From assembly GCA_001917895.1 (NCBI GenBank), contig MNEW01000006.1, positions 1-44,649 on the forward strand: DNA of 44,649 bases, given 5' to 3'. The position numbers were made by a program, and so were the translations under genes. Origin of the DNA: Actinobacteria bacterium 13_1_40CM_66_12 (GTDB lineage: Bacteria; Chloroflexota; Dormibacteria; Dormibacterales; Dormibacteraceae). Positions 8,613 to 15,827 of the stretch are shown one piece after another; the stretch's first letter is position 1, and the number at the start of each line of letters is the position of its first letter. The notes under the pieces are model-generated. The model was not told where the DNA came from, did no database searches, and was given only the letters and a program-made list of their open reading frames with translations.

Positions 8613-9566
8613 GTGGAGTTGCGCCATCTACGCGCCTTTGTTGCGATCGCTGATACCGGCCACTACGGCCGCGCAGCAGAAAACCTCAAGCTAACCCAAC
8701 CCGCCATCACACAACGCATCCAGGTTCTCGAACGCGAGCTCGGGGTTCAGCTTTTCATTCGCAGCGCGCGCGAGGTGCACTTGACTCCGGCGGGCGAGCT
8801 TCTCCTGGACCACGCCAGAAGCCTGGTGCAGATCGAGGATCGCGCCCTTGCCGCCCTGCGGGACCACCTGGCCGGCATCGCCGGGCGCCTGCGAATTTCT
8901 TATTTGACGCTGTGGGACGTAGGCCTGCCGGCCGACATCGTGGCCGAGTATCGCCGCCGCTACCCGTCGATCAAGCTGGAGATGACGACCGGCTACTCAC
9001 AGCAAAACATGGATTGCCTTGCCGCCAACGATGTTGATGTCGCGTTCATCGGTACCGCGATCGGCGAGCGTAAAGGCATCGCCATGCGCACGCTCGACCG
9101 GCATGATCTCGTGGTGGTGATACCGCCAACCCATCGCTTCATGCAAATCGATCGCGTGCCCATCGAATGGTTACGAGGCGAACCAATCATCGCGGTTACG
9201 CCTGTGGTGAACCCCAATTTGGCAGCGGCCAGCCTCGCGTGGCTGGCCAAGTACACCGGCGAGCCGCCGAACGTCATACGCGAGGAGCCGCCGGACCAGA
9301 TGGCCGCTGCGCTCGCGCAGTCTGGAAACGCAATCTCCCTGATGACAGTGCGTCGTGCAGTCATCGCGCAGACGGAAGGCCTGGAGTACCGGCCGCTGAC
9401 GCCCACACCTGTCATCGAATATGGATTCGCGTACCTTCGCGACAACCCGTCGCCCTCTCTCGCCAACTTCGTCGCGACGGTCGACGAGATCGCGGCCCCA
9501 TTGGCTGAGGAGCTGCCCGCCGGCAGCGTGCTGCTCAGGGCCAGCCCGGTGGCCAGCCCAGCCTAA
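8613..9566 (+). CDS. LysR-family transcriptional regulator
   Basis: A 317-residue regulator. The N-terminal winged helix-turn-helix reads VELRHLRAFVAIADTGHYG, then AENLKLTQPAITQRIQVLE and LGVQLFIRSAREVHLTPAG. The effector-binding periplasmic-binding-like domain follows from about residue 90. GTG at 8613 is chosen because family members typically begin at this ELRHLRAF block; in-frame ATGs at 8553 and 8582 would add 20 or 10 residues, and none of the three has a good Shine-Dalgarno sequence. The likely targets are itself and the divergent receiver gene, or the downstream dehydrogenase. The inducer is unknown. Confidence 0.9.
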   Translation: MELRHLRAFVAIADTGHYGRAAENLKLTQPAITQRIQVLERELGVQLFIRSAREVHLTPAGELLLDHARSLVQIEDRALAALRDHLAGIAGRLRISYLTLWDVGLPADIVAEYRRRYPSIKLEMTTGYSQQNMDCLAANDVDVAFIGTAIGERKGIAMRTLDRHDLVVVIPPTHRFMQIDRVPIEWLRGEPIIAVTPVVNPNLAAASLAWLAKYTGEPPNVIREEPPDQMAAALAQSGNAISLMTVRRAVIAQTEGLEYRPLTPTPVIEYGFAYLRDNPSPSLANFVATVDEIAAPLAEELPAGSVLLRASPVASPA

Positions 9567-9672
9567 TCAGGAGTGCGCCAGGGCGACCATAGCGTCGAGC
9601 CCGCGAATGTCTGGGGCGGGGCGACTAAGAAGGAACACGGCGCCGACTGACGCCGTTGAAATTGCTAGAAGC

Positions 9673-9680
9673 AAGGAGGT
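9673..9680 (+). promoter_or_regulatory. strong Shine-Dalgarno that fixes the dehydrogenase start
   Basis: AAGGAGGT lies 5 nt before ATG 9686, so the start is 9686 and not the in-frame codon at 9656. The preceding spacer (9567-9672) contains a small ACGGCG/CGCCGT inverted repeat near 9638-9657 and nothing else that I recognise. Confidence 0.75.
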
Positions 9681-9685
9681 TCGAG

Positions 9686-10534
9686 ATGCGAGTGGCGATT
9701 CTTGGGACCGGAAAAATGGGCGGGGCCATGGCGCGGCGGCTCAACGGAGCGGGGCACGAGCTTGCGCTGTGGAACCGGACGCGCGAGCGGGCCGAGGACC
9801 TCGGCGTGGGCAAAGTTGCCGCAACCCCGGCGGAAGCTTCGCGCGACGCGGAGATCGTGATCTCGATGCTCACCGACGCCAAGGCGGTGCGTGCGACTTA
9901 CCTCGGCAAAGACGGGGCAGCATCCGCGGCCCAGCACCAGGTGTTCGTGGACATGAGCACCGCGGGTCCCGAGGCGGCCAAAGGGATCGCGCGCGAGATC
10001 GAACGCGCCGGGGCGCAGTTCATCGAGGCCCCGGTGATGGGCAGCGTGCCCGCCGTCGAGTCCGGCTCCGTGATCGTGCTCGCGGGCGGCAGCGACGTAG
10101 CCATCGATCGCGCCCGTCCGGTGCTCGAGGCGCTTGGCGAAGTGCATGTGGTCGGCCCCCTCGGGAGCGCCGCGGCGCTCAAGCTCGTCGCGAACAGCAT
10201 GCTGGCGGGGGTCACGGCGCTCGCGGCCGAGCTGCAGGCGGCGGGCACCGCGGCGGGACTGAAACCGGAGGACGTTTTCTGGGCGCTCAGCCGGTTTTCG
10301 CCAGGGCTGAACGCGCGCAAGGCAGGATTCATCGAGCACCGCTACGAGCCGGTCATGTTCGCTCTACGCGACGCGTTGAAGGATGTTCGCATGGCGGTTG
10401 AGCTGTATCGAGGGAGTGGCGCGGATACTCCGCTCACCCGGGCGATCGACGAGCTCTACGAGCGAGCCGCCAAGTCGGCGGGAAACCTGGACATCTCCGC
10501 GATCTCGACGCTGTACGAGCTACAGACGGCGTGA
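9686..10534 (+). CDS. NAD(P)-dependent beta-hydroxyacid dehydrogenase (HIBADH / 6-phosphogluconate dehydrogenase-like)
   Basis: A 282-residue two-domain dehydrogenase. The N-terminal Rossmann motif is MRVAILGTGKMGGAMARRL. The substrate-binding signature FVDMSTAGPE and the stretch FIEAPVMGSVPAVESGSVIV follow in the order seen in 3-hydroxyisobutyrate dehydrogenases. The catalytic Lys lies in GSAAALKLVANSM (about residue 170). The C-terminal all-helical dimerisation domain closes the protein. It probably oxidises a small beta-hydroxy acid or reduces a semialdehyde such as tartronate semialdehyde; the substrate cannot be read from the sequence. Tartronate semialdehyde reduction would link to glyoxylate from allantoin breakdown, but the gene is 8 kb from the purine island, so that is speculation. 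Confidence 0.88.
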   Translation: MRVAILGTGKMGGAMARRLNGAGHELALWNRTRERAEDLGVGKVAATPAEASRDAEIVISMLTDAKAVRATYLGKDGAASAAQHQVFVDMSTAGPEAAKGIAREIERAGAQFIEAPVMGSVPAVESGSVIVLAGGSDVAIDRARPVLEALGEVHVVGPLGSAAALKLVANSMLAGVTALAAELQAAGTAAGLKPEDVFWALSRFSPGLNARKAGFIEHRYEPVMFALRDALKDVRMAVELYRGSGADTPLTRAIDELYERAAKSAGNLDISAISTLYELQTA

Positions 10535-10546
10535 ACGTCGGCGGCA

Positions 10547-11008
10547 TCACTTACGTGCCCGGGCTCTTCCTGCACTGAGCGCGGCGGCGATCGCGGCGTC
10601 GTCCAGCGCTGCGAGGGCGGCCCGCACCTGGCTCTTCGGCATCTGAAGCGATCCTTCGATCTCTTTGCGGACCATCTCCCAATGCTTATTGGCGCGGTTG
10701 TGGGCGGAGACTCCTCTGGAATTGAGCGCGAGCTGCACCGCGCGCCCATCATCCGGATGGCGAACACGGTTCAGGTGGCCCGCCTCATCGATGGCATTCA
10801 CGTAATCGAGGACGGTGGAGAGAGGGAGGCCGAGCTGCTCTGCCATCTCGGTAGCTGTCATAGGCCCATACATGAATAGGAGGCCGTAGACGGCGTATTC
10901 GTCAGGGCGCATGCCCGAGCCGGCCATGCCATCGGCCAGCACCCTCCGCATTCGCTGGCTGACGACGAAGAGGTCGAACAGAAGTGAGACGTCGGGGCGG
11001 TGCGCCAT
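10547..11008 (-). CDS. MarR-family transcriptional regulator
   Basis: A 153-residue regulator with a winged helix-turn-helix: MTATEMAEQLGLPLSTVLDYVNAIDEAGHLNRVRHPDDGRAVQLAL, where DDGR is the usual wing signature. Flanking helices form the dimer interface. ATG 11008 (MAHRPDVSLLFDLFVVSQR) is preferred over the in-frame GTG at 11035, because 11035 lies inside the first operator palindrome. The divergent partner is the lipoprotein hydrolase at 11082. Two identical-architecture palindromes lie between them, so the regulator probably represses itself and the hydrolase and is released by a small aromatic or lipophilic ligand (inference from the family). Confidence 0.9.
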   Translation of the reverse strand: MAHRPDVSLLFDLFVVSQRMRRVLADGMAGSGMRPDEYAVYGLLFMYGPMTATEMAEQLGLPLSTVLDYVNAIDEAGHLNRVRHPDDGRAVQLALNSRGVSAHNRANKHWEMVRKEIEGSLQMPKSQVRAALAALDDAAIAAALSAGRARARK

Positions 11009-11029
11009 TCGCAGAGGCACTTTAGCGGG

Positions 11030-11047
11030 TAGCACGAATCCGTGCTA
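11030..11047. promoter_or_regulatory. MarR operator candidate, site 1
   Basis: The 18-bp palindrome TAGCACG-AATC-CGTGCTA has perfect 7-bp arms. It shares the consensus TA(S)CACG-N4-CGTG(S)TA with site 2, whose centre is exactly 20 bp away. It sits 21 bp upstream of the MarR start codon and overlaps a TTTAGC...TAAATA promoter-like pair at 11022-11051. Confidence 0.75.
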
Positions 11048-11049
11048 AA

Positions 11050-11067
11050 TACCACGGACCCGTGGTA
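11050..11067. promoter_or_regulatory. MarR operator candidate, site 2
   Basis: The 18-bp palindrome TACCACG-GACC-CGTGGTA has perfect 7-bp arms. It ends 14 bp before the ATG of the lipoprotein hydrolase at 11082. Its centre lies two helical turns from site 1, so two regulator dimers could bind the same DNA face. Confidence 0.75.
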
Positions 11068-11081
11068 ATCTGCAATGCGCC

Positions 11082-12236
11082 ATGCGGGCAGTAGCCGCAG
11101 TCACGATCTCGCTGCTCGTGGCGGCCGCGTGCACGCAGTCGACGAGCAACCAGGCCGCCAGTCCGACGCCGGCGGCCGCAGGCCCCACTGCCCTGGCGCC
11201 ATTCTTCGGCACCTATGCAACTGGCGACGGCCGCATCTTCGTGATCGCGCGTCACGGCTGGTTCTTCGACCTTCGGGACGCGACCTACCGCACGATCTAT
11301 GACGGCGCAGCGCCGAACCGTTTCAGCATCGGGCCTGCGTTCGCGGTTCCGGCCCCAACATTCGCGAATCTCAGCTTTGAAGGAAACGTCCTGACGTTTG
11401 CCACCGCACGCGCCACCGTCGCAGCCCATCGCGTCCAGTACCGACAGACGGACGTCACGATCCCAGCGAGTGGCGCCACGCTGGCCGGAACGATAACCGA
11501 GCCACTGGGCGCCGGACCGCATCCGGGGATCGTCGTCGTCCACGGCTCGGAGCCGGGCGAACGGTACTTCTATGACGTCTGGGTCGGGATTTACGCCGGC
11601 CTGGGCCTGGACGTCCTCACGTACGACAAGCGGGGGATCGGCGCTTCCACCGGGCGGTACCCGGGCGAGTTCCCGACGGATGAGTCGCTGCAGGTCTACG
11701 CCGACGATGCCGCCACAGCTCTCGACTTCTTGCGCACGTGGCCTGGCGTCGATACGAATCGGGTCGGGTTCCACGGCGGCAGCCAGGGCGGCTGGACCGT
11801 GCCGCTTGCGATCAAAAGACACGCAGGTGCGTCCTTCGCGATCCTGGTTTCGGCCCCGGCGACCACGGTCGGACAGACCAACCTGTGGAGCGACTACAGC
11901 GGAGGCGGCAGTCACCTTCCCACCGCGTCGCAGGCCGAGATGGAAGCCGCCGTCCGCGCCGACCACTCCGGTTACGACCCAGCGCCGGCGCTGGCTGCGA
12001 TGCGCGTCCCGGCGCTCTGGCTGCTCGGCAGCAACGATCGCACTGTGCCCACCCATGTTTGCGTTGAGATCCTGGCCGCCATGAACAGGCCCAACTTCAC
12101 GGTGCGGATGCTTCCAACTGGACACGGAATGCTGGTCAACTCGACCGGTCTCAGCGTCGACGATGACCGCTCTACGGGACTGGCACCAGACCTGGTGCCG
12201 GACATAACCGAGTGGTTGAAATCAGCCGTGGGCTAG
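11082..12236 (+). CDS. lipoprotein alpha/beta hydrolase (dienelactone hydrolase/esterase-like)
   Basis: A 384-residue exported hydrolase. The signal peptide ends in a lipobox LVAAAC, with Cys17 as the expected lipidation site, followed by a Ser/Thr/Ala/Pro linker. An N-terminal beta-rich domain precedes the alpha/beta hydrolase core (from about residue 125). The core has PGIVVVHGSEPGERYFYDVW for the oxyanion region, the nucleophile Ser in GFHGGSQGGW (about 230), the acid in LLGSNDRTVPT and the His in PTGHGMLV. It is predicted to be anchored outside the cytoplasmic membrane and to cleave esters or lactones. Its start lies just after two MarR-type palindromes, so it is probably inducible. It overlaps the convergent winged-helix gene by 15 bp. 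Confidence 0.87.
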   Translation: MRAVAAVTISLLVAAACTQSTSNQAASPTPAAAGPTALAPFFGTYATGDGRIFVIARHGWFFDLRDATYRTIYDGAAPNRFSIGPAFAVPAPTFANLSFEGNVLTFATARATVAAHRVQYRQTDVTIPASGATLAGTITEPLGAGPHPGIVVVHGSEPGERYFYDVWVGIYAGLGLDVLTYDKRGIGASTGRYPGEFPTDESLQVYADDAATALDFLRTWPGVDTNRVGFHGGSQGGWTVPLAIKRHAGASFAILVSAPATTVGQTNLWSDYSGGGSHLPTASQAEMEAAVRADHSGYDPAPALAAMRVPALWLLGSNDRTVPTHVCVEILAAMNRPNFTVRMLPTGHGMLVNSTGLSVDDDRSTGLAPDLVPDITEWLKSAVG

Positions 12237-13307
12237 CGCGAGCTCAAGAGGGCGCCCGAGAAAACGGCTCATCCGGCGACCCGCTAGCGTGACCGCCGCC
12301 GAGTCGCGGGCTGAGAGTCTTTCAGATGTACGCATCTCGATGAGCACGCCGCCGCGCGAAGACGATCGACGCCAGGCGCCGTGAACGACACCGCCGATGG
12401 CGATGACGTTGGAAAGGATGCTGCCGAACGAGAAGAGCGAAGGATCGAATCGACCGTCCGCGGGCACCAGCGCGGATCGGTCGCGGTAGCCGACGGTGTA
12501 CTCGTCGAAGTTGGGCAGGAGGTGCGCGACGACTCCGGCTGTGCTCGCATTTCGTGTCGCCGCGTCAAACCAGTAGGCCTTGCCATCGATGACTCGATGC
12601 TCGAGGGCGACGCCGGCGAGCGTGATCCCGCTGCGAGCGTCCGCGGCCGTCAATCCGGACCACCACGTGAAGTCCGGGATCTGGGCCGGGCCGTGGCTGC
12701 GAAAGTACCGTCGTGTGAGCTCGGCGAGCGCCTCGGGGCGATCCATGGCGCTTGCCGTGGGCGCCCGCTCCTCGAGCAGCGCATACGTGAACTCTTTTCC
12801 GCGCCGGGGTCCGCTGACGATGAGCTGGTCCAGCTCGGCTCGCAGAAGAAGGTGGGGGAGGCGCTGGCCCTCGGGGGAGATGCCGGCGGCACTGAGCACG
12901 CGGCCGAGCTCAGGCCGGGTCAGGTGGCGGCCACCCGTGAGCGCCTTCGCGAACGCAGAGCCGGCGCGGGCGGCCACTCTGTCATCGATCTGCAGTTCGC
13001 GGTAGCGGGAGGCAAGGCCGAGACGAACCCTTGGCGCGGTCAGGTCGATCAACCAGCGGATGTCTTCGGGGACTACGAAGTGCCAGGTCGGTCGCATGAC
13101 ATGCGTGCGCAGAATGGCTCCCTGGTCGAAGAGGCGGTCGATCGCGGCGTCAGTGGTCGCCTGGCTGCGTTGCGCAAGAGCCCACTTGGCGCCCGCATAG
13201 TCCTGCGACTGCACCGCTCCCAACCAGCGCACCACGTCGACGGGCGATGCGAACGGCTTGCCGATGAGGCGTTGCGCTCGGAGGCGGCGCGCGGTGATGC
13301 TGGTCAT
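12222..13307 (-). CDS. winged-helix DNA-binding protein, AlkZ/YcaQ-like (HTH_42) family
   Basis: A 361-residue protein of the PF06224 type (start MTSITARRLRAQRLIGKPF). The family includes the bacterial DNA glycosylases AlkZ and AlkX/YcaQ, which release bulky or crosslinked bases. A Gln-x-Gln motif in WLGAVQSQDYAGAKWALAQ (about residues 33-36) sits where the catalytic QxQ/QxD motif of that family lies. Further family blocks are RPTWHFVVPEDIRWL, RYFRSHGPAQIPDFTWWSG and VAHLLPNFDEYTVGYRDRS. DNA repair is inferred; the general "winged helix DNA-binding" label is safe. It is divergent from the sulfite-oxidase-like gene by 43 bp. Confidence 0.85.
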   Translation of the reverse strand: MTSITARRLRAQRLIGKPFASPVDVVRWLGAVQSQDYAGAKWALAQRSQATTDAAIDRLFDQGAILRTHVMRPTWHFVVPEDIRWLIDLTAPRVRLGLASRYRELQIDDRVAARAGSAFAKALTGGRHLTRPELGRVLSAAGISPEGQRLPHLLLRAELDQLIVSGPRRGKEFTYALLEERAPTASAMDRPEALAELTRRYFRSHGPAQIPDFTWWSGLTAADARSGITLAGVALEHRVIDGKAYWFDAATRNASTAGVVAHLLPNFDEYTVGYRDRSALVPADGRFDPSLFSFGSILSNVIAIGGVVHGAWRRSSSRGGVLIEMRTSERLSARDSAAVTLAGRRMSRFLGRPLELALAHG

Positions 13308-13350
13308 GACCGTGGAATCCTAAAGGCCGGTCGATTTACTCTTGGTGCCC

Positions 13351-14493
13351 ATGAAGAGGAAGGTGCCGGATTCCCCGGCCGCGGCGACGTTGATCGACGG
13401 CCCCGACATCACCCCGAGCGAGCTCCAGCTGGCCGTTCGCAACCACTCGATGCCCCTCGAGGCCCTCCGATACGCGATCACCCCGATCGGCCTCCACTAT
13501 TTGCTGACCCATTTCGACATCCCGTTGGTAGAGCCTGCCGACTGGTCGCTCGCTGTCGGCGGGCGGGTGAAGCATCCGCTGCGGCTCAACCTGGAGGCGC
13601 TCAAGTCCAGGCCCACGAAAACACTCGCGGTGACGCTCGAGTGCGCGGGCAACGGACGGGCGTTGCTTTCGCCCCGACCGATGAGCCAGCCATGGCTGAC
13701 GGAGGCGGTGGGCACGGCCGAGTGGACCGGAACCCCGCTCGGGCCGCTGCTCGACGAGGCCGAGCCGCTGGATCACGACGCTGATGTGGTGTTCACGGGA
13801 ATGGATCGCGGCATTCAAGGCGACATCGAGCAGCAGTACGAGCGCAGCCTCCCGCTGGCCGAGTGCCGTCGCGACGAAGTCCTCCTGGCGTACGCGATCA
13901 ACGGGCAGCCACTGCCTCCCCAGCATGGCTTCCCACTCCGGCTCATCGTCCCGGGCTGGTATGGGATGGCACACGTCAAATGGCTTCGTGGGATCACGGT
14001 CCTCGCCAGGGCATTCGGGGGCTACCAGCAGGCGACCGCCTACCACCACCGCCTTGAAGATGGCGACTCCGGAGTCCCGGTCACGCGCATCCTTCCTCGA
14101 GCGCTGATGGTGCCGCCCGGCATTCCAGACTTCATGTCGCGGGTTCGATTCCTGGCCCCGTCGCGCCAGGTCCTGGCGGGCAGGGCCTGGTCTGGCTGCG
14201 CCCCGATCACAAAGGTCGAGGTCAGCGCCGATGGCGGCCGGTCATGGCGCGCCGGCGACCTCGGCGAACCCGTGTCGCCTTACGCGTGGCGTCCATGGAC
14301 TTACGAATGGGACGCTACCAGGCCGGGTGACTACGAGCTCAGCGTGCGCGCGACCGACGCCGCCGGCAACGCCCAGCCGACTTCACAGAGCTGGAACCGC
14401 GAAGGGGTTCAGAACAACGCGGTCCAGCGCATTCGAGTCCTGGTCACGCAACCCGACGATCAGGTGCAGGCGCCGGCCGACCAGCCGAAGTAA
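13351..14493 (+). CDS. sulfite oxidase-fold molybdopterin oxidoreductase
   Basis: A 380-residue protein with the molybdopterin-binding core and the C-terminal Mo-co dimerisation (Ig-like) domain. The molybdenum-ligating Cys is in LECAGNGRALL (about residue 95). Other core blocks are GTAEWTGTPLGPLLDEA, FPLRLIVPGWYGMAHVKWL and EVSADGGRSWRAGDLG. ATG 13351 is chosen; TTG 13342 would add three residues. There is no TAT or Sec signal, unlike most bacterial sulfite dehydrogenases, so the protein is probably cytoplasmic. The physiological substrate (sulfite or another small oxyanion) and electron acceptor are unknown. No cytochrome partner is adjacent. Confidence 0.88.
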   Translation: MKRKVPDSPAAATLIDGPDITPSELQLAVRNHSMPLEALRYAITPIGLHYLLTHFDIPLVEPADWSLAVGGRVKHPLRLNLEALKSRPTKTLAVTLECAGNGRALLSPRPMSQPWLTEAVGTAEWTGTPLGPLLDEAEPLDHDADVVFTGMDRGIQGDIEQQYERSLPLAECRRDEVLLAYAINGQPLPPQHGFPLRLIVPGWYGMAHVKWLRGITVLARAFGGYQQATAYHHRLEDGDSGVPVTRILPRALMVPPGIPDFMSRVRFLAPSRQVLAGRAWSGCAPITKVEVSADGGRSWRAGDLGEPVSPYAWRPWTYEWDATRPGDYELSVRATDAAGNAQPTSQSWNREGVQNNAVQRIRVLVTQPDDQVQAPADQPK

Positions 14494-14502
14494 GGCCTTT
14501 CT

Positions 14503-15777
14503 CTAGTCCTCCGGCTTCGATTCGTCGGGGTGGCCGGTGTTGCCGAATGCGATCCGGTCTCGCACCACCGGCGCCCGACCGAGGAGGCGCGCGCGCTGCA
14601 CGGCGTCCTCGCCGAACCGATCCCGGATCGCGTCCATCGCCGCCTCCAGGCGCTCGGGTCGCGGTCTCGATGTCGCCGCGAACAGGTCGAGCTGGTCGTC
14701 TTTCGGGTCCGTCAATCCCGCCAGCCCCACCCCCAGTGTTCCGACCGCGCGCCTGGTGTCGCGGGCGGCCAGGAGCGTGAGGGCGGTGCGATAGATCTCC
14801 TCGCCGGTGGCGATCGGGGTGCCGAGCGTTGATTGTCTCGAAAGGCGATCCGTGTCGGGGCGGTATACGACGCTCACCGAAACGACCCTCCCGCGCCGGC
14901 CGGCGGCACGAAGGCGGCGGCCGACCATCTCCGACAGGCGCATCAACAGCTCCTCGAGATCGCGCTGCGAGCTGGTCGATCGCGCGAGCACATGCGAGTG
15001 GCTGTAGCTCTTGCGCGCGGGACCCTCGAACGCGCCGACCTCGAAGCCTCTCAGCCGCCGCAGCCACATGTCCGCGAACTCCCGCTGCATGCCTGCGAGT
15101 CGTAGCCGGTCGGCGGTTGTGGTCAGAAATTCAAGCGGCGTATGGATTCCCGCCCGCAGGAGCCGGCGAGCGGAGGCCTCGGCGATGCCCGAGAGGTCGG
15201 TGAGCCGGAGGCGCTCGAAGACCGAAACGAGGTTGGTGTGGTCGATCCGCTCCAGGCCGTCGCGCTTGTTGAGATTCGACGCTTGTTTCGCCATCCAGAT
15301 CGAGGTCGAGATGCCGACCGAGGACGTGATGCAATCGCCGGCCTCGCGACGCAGCGCAACCTTGATCGCGCGGGCCACGCCCTCCGGGCCGAGACGGACC
15401 AGGTCAGGCGTCCCCACCAGGTTCAAGGACGCTTCATCGATAGACATCCGGAGCACGTCCGGGCTGTGCCGCCTCATGACCTCTATGAGCTTGTCGGACA
15501 CCGTGCGGTAGCGCGGAGGGTTGGGCTCCTTGATCGCGATCGCGGGGAAGATCGCCTTCGCCTCGAAGACACGCATCCCGGTTTTGATGCCGAGGTCGCG
15601 CGCCTCCCTCGATGCGGACACGATGGTGGCGGCGTCGGTCGCGTAGGCCGCGATCGCCAGCGGCCGGCCGCGCAGCATGGGGTCGTGCTGCTGCTCGATC
15701 GAGGCGAAGGCGCAGTTGAGGTCGACCACGAGGGTCGCCGGGTCGTTAGCGTTCAGGCCGAGCGCATCCTGAGGCAT
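14503..15777 (-). CDS. dinB: Y-family DNA polymerase (DNA polymerase IV-like)
   Basis: A 424-residue translesion polymerase. The first metal-ligand block is TLVVDLNCAFASIEQQ: the catalytic Asp is kept, the second Asp common in DinB (DxD) is Asn, and the Phe at the steric-gate position remains. The second acidic pair is in RMSIDEASLN. The thumb helix-hairpin-helix (LTDLSGIAEASARRLLRAGI) and little-finger domains follow, and the C-terminus LDLFA resembles a beta-clamp-binding peptide (QLDLF). The start MPQDALGLN at 15777 is preceded by an SOS box. The open frame upstream runs antisense into the TrpB2 gene and is not used. Expected role: error-prone bypass of DNA lesions during the SOS response. 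Confidence 0.9.
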   Translation of the reverse strand: MPQDALGLNANDPATLVVDLNCAFASIEQQHDPMLRGRPLAIAAYATDAATIVSASREARDLGIKTGMRVFEAKAIFPAIAIKEPNPPRYRTVSDKLIEVMRRHSPDVLRMSIDEASLNLVGTPDLVRLGPEGVARAIKVALRREAGDCITSSVGISTSIWMAKQASNLNKRDGLERIDHTNLVSVFERLRLTDLSGIAEASARRLLRAGIHTPLEFLTTTADRLRLAGMQREFADMWLRRLRGFEVGAFEGPARKSYSHSHVLARSTSSQRDLEELLMRLSEMVGRRLRAAGRRGRVVSVSVVYRPDTDRLSRQSTLGTPIATGEEIYRTALTLLAARDTRRAVGTLGVGLAGLTDPKDDQLDLFAATSRPRPERLEAAMDAIRDRFGEDAVQRARLLGRAPVVRDRIAFGNTGHPDESKPED

Positions 15778-15779
15778 GC

Positions 15780-15793
15780 TGAACAAATGTTCG
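15780..15793 (-). promoter_or_regulatory. LexA SOS box upstream of dinB
   Basis: On the minus strand, CGAACATTTGTTCA contains the palindrome GAACA-TT-TGTTC. It matches the Gram-positive/actinobacterial LexA consensus CGAAC-RNRY-GTTYC with two mismatches. It lies 2-3 nt from the dinB start, so it would overlap the transcription start of a near-leaderless mRNA. Confidence 0.7.
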
Positions 15794-15827
15794 CACAGGC
15801 CGGGCGTGCGCGCACGCTTCTCTTCGA

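Noticed and set aside
11009..11035. GTG 11035 as the MarR start
   Set aside because: It lies within the first operator palindrome and would add nine residues before the usual N-terminus.
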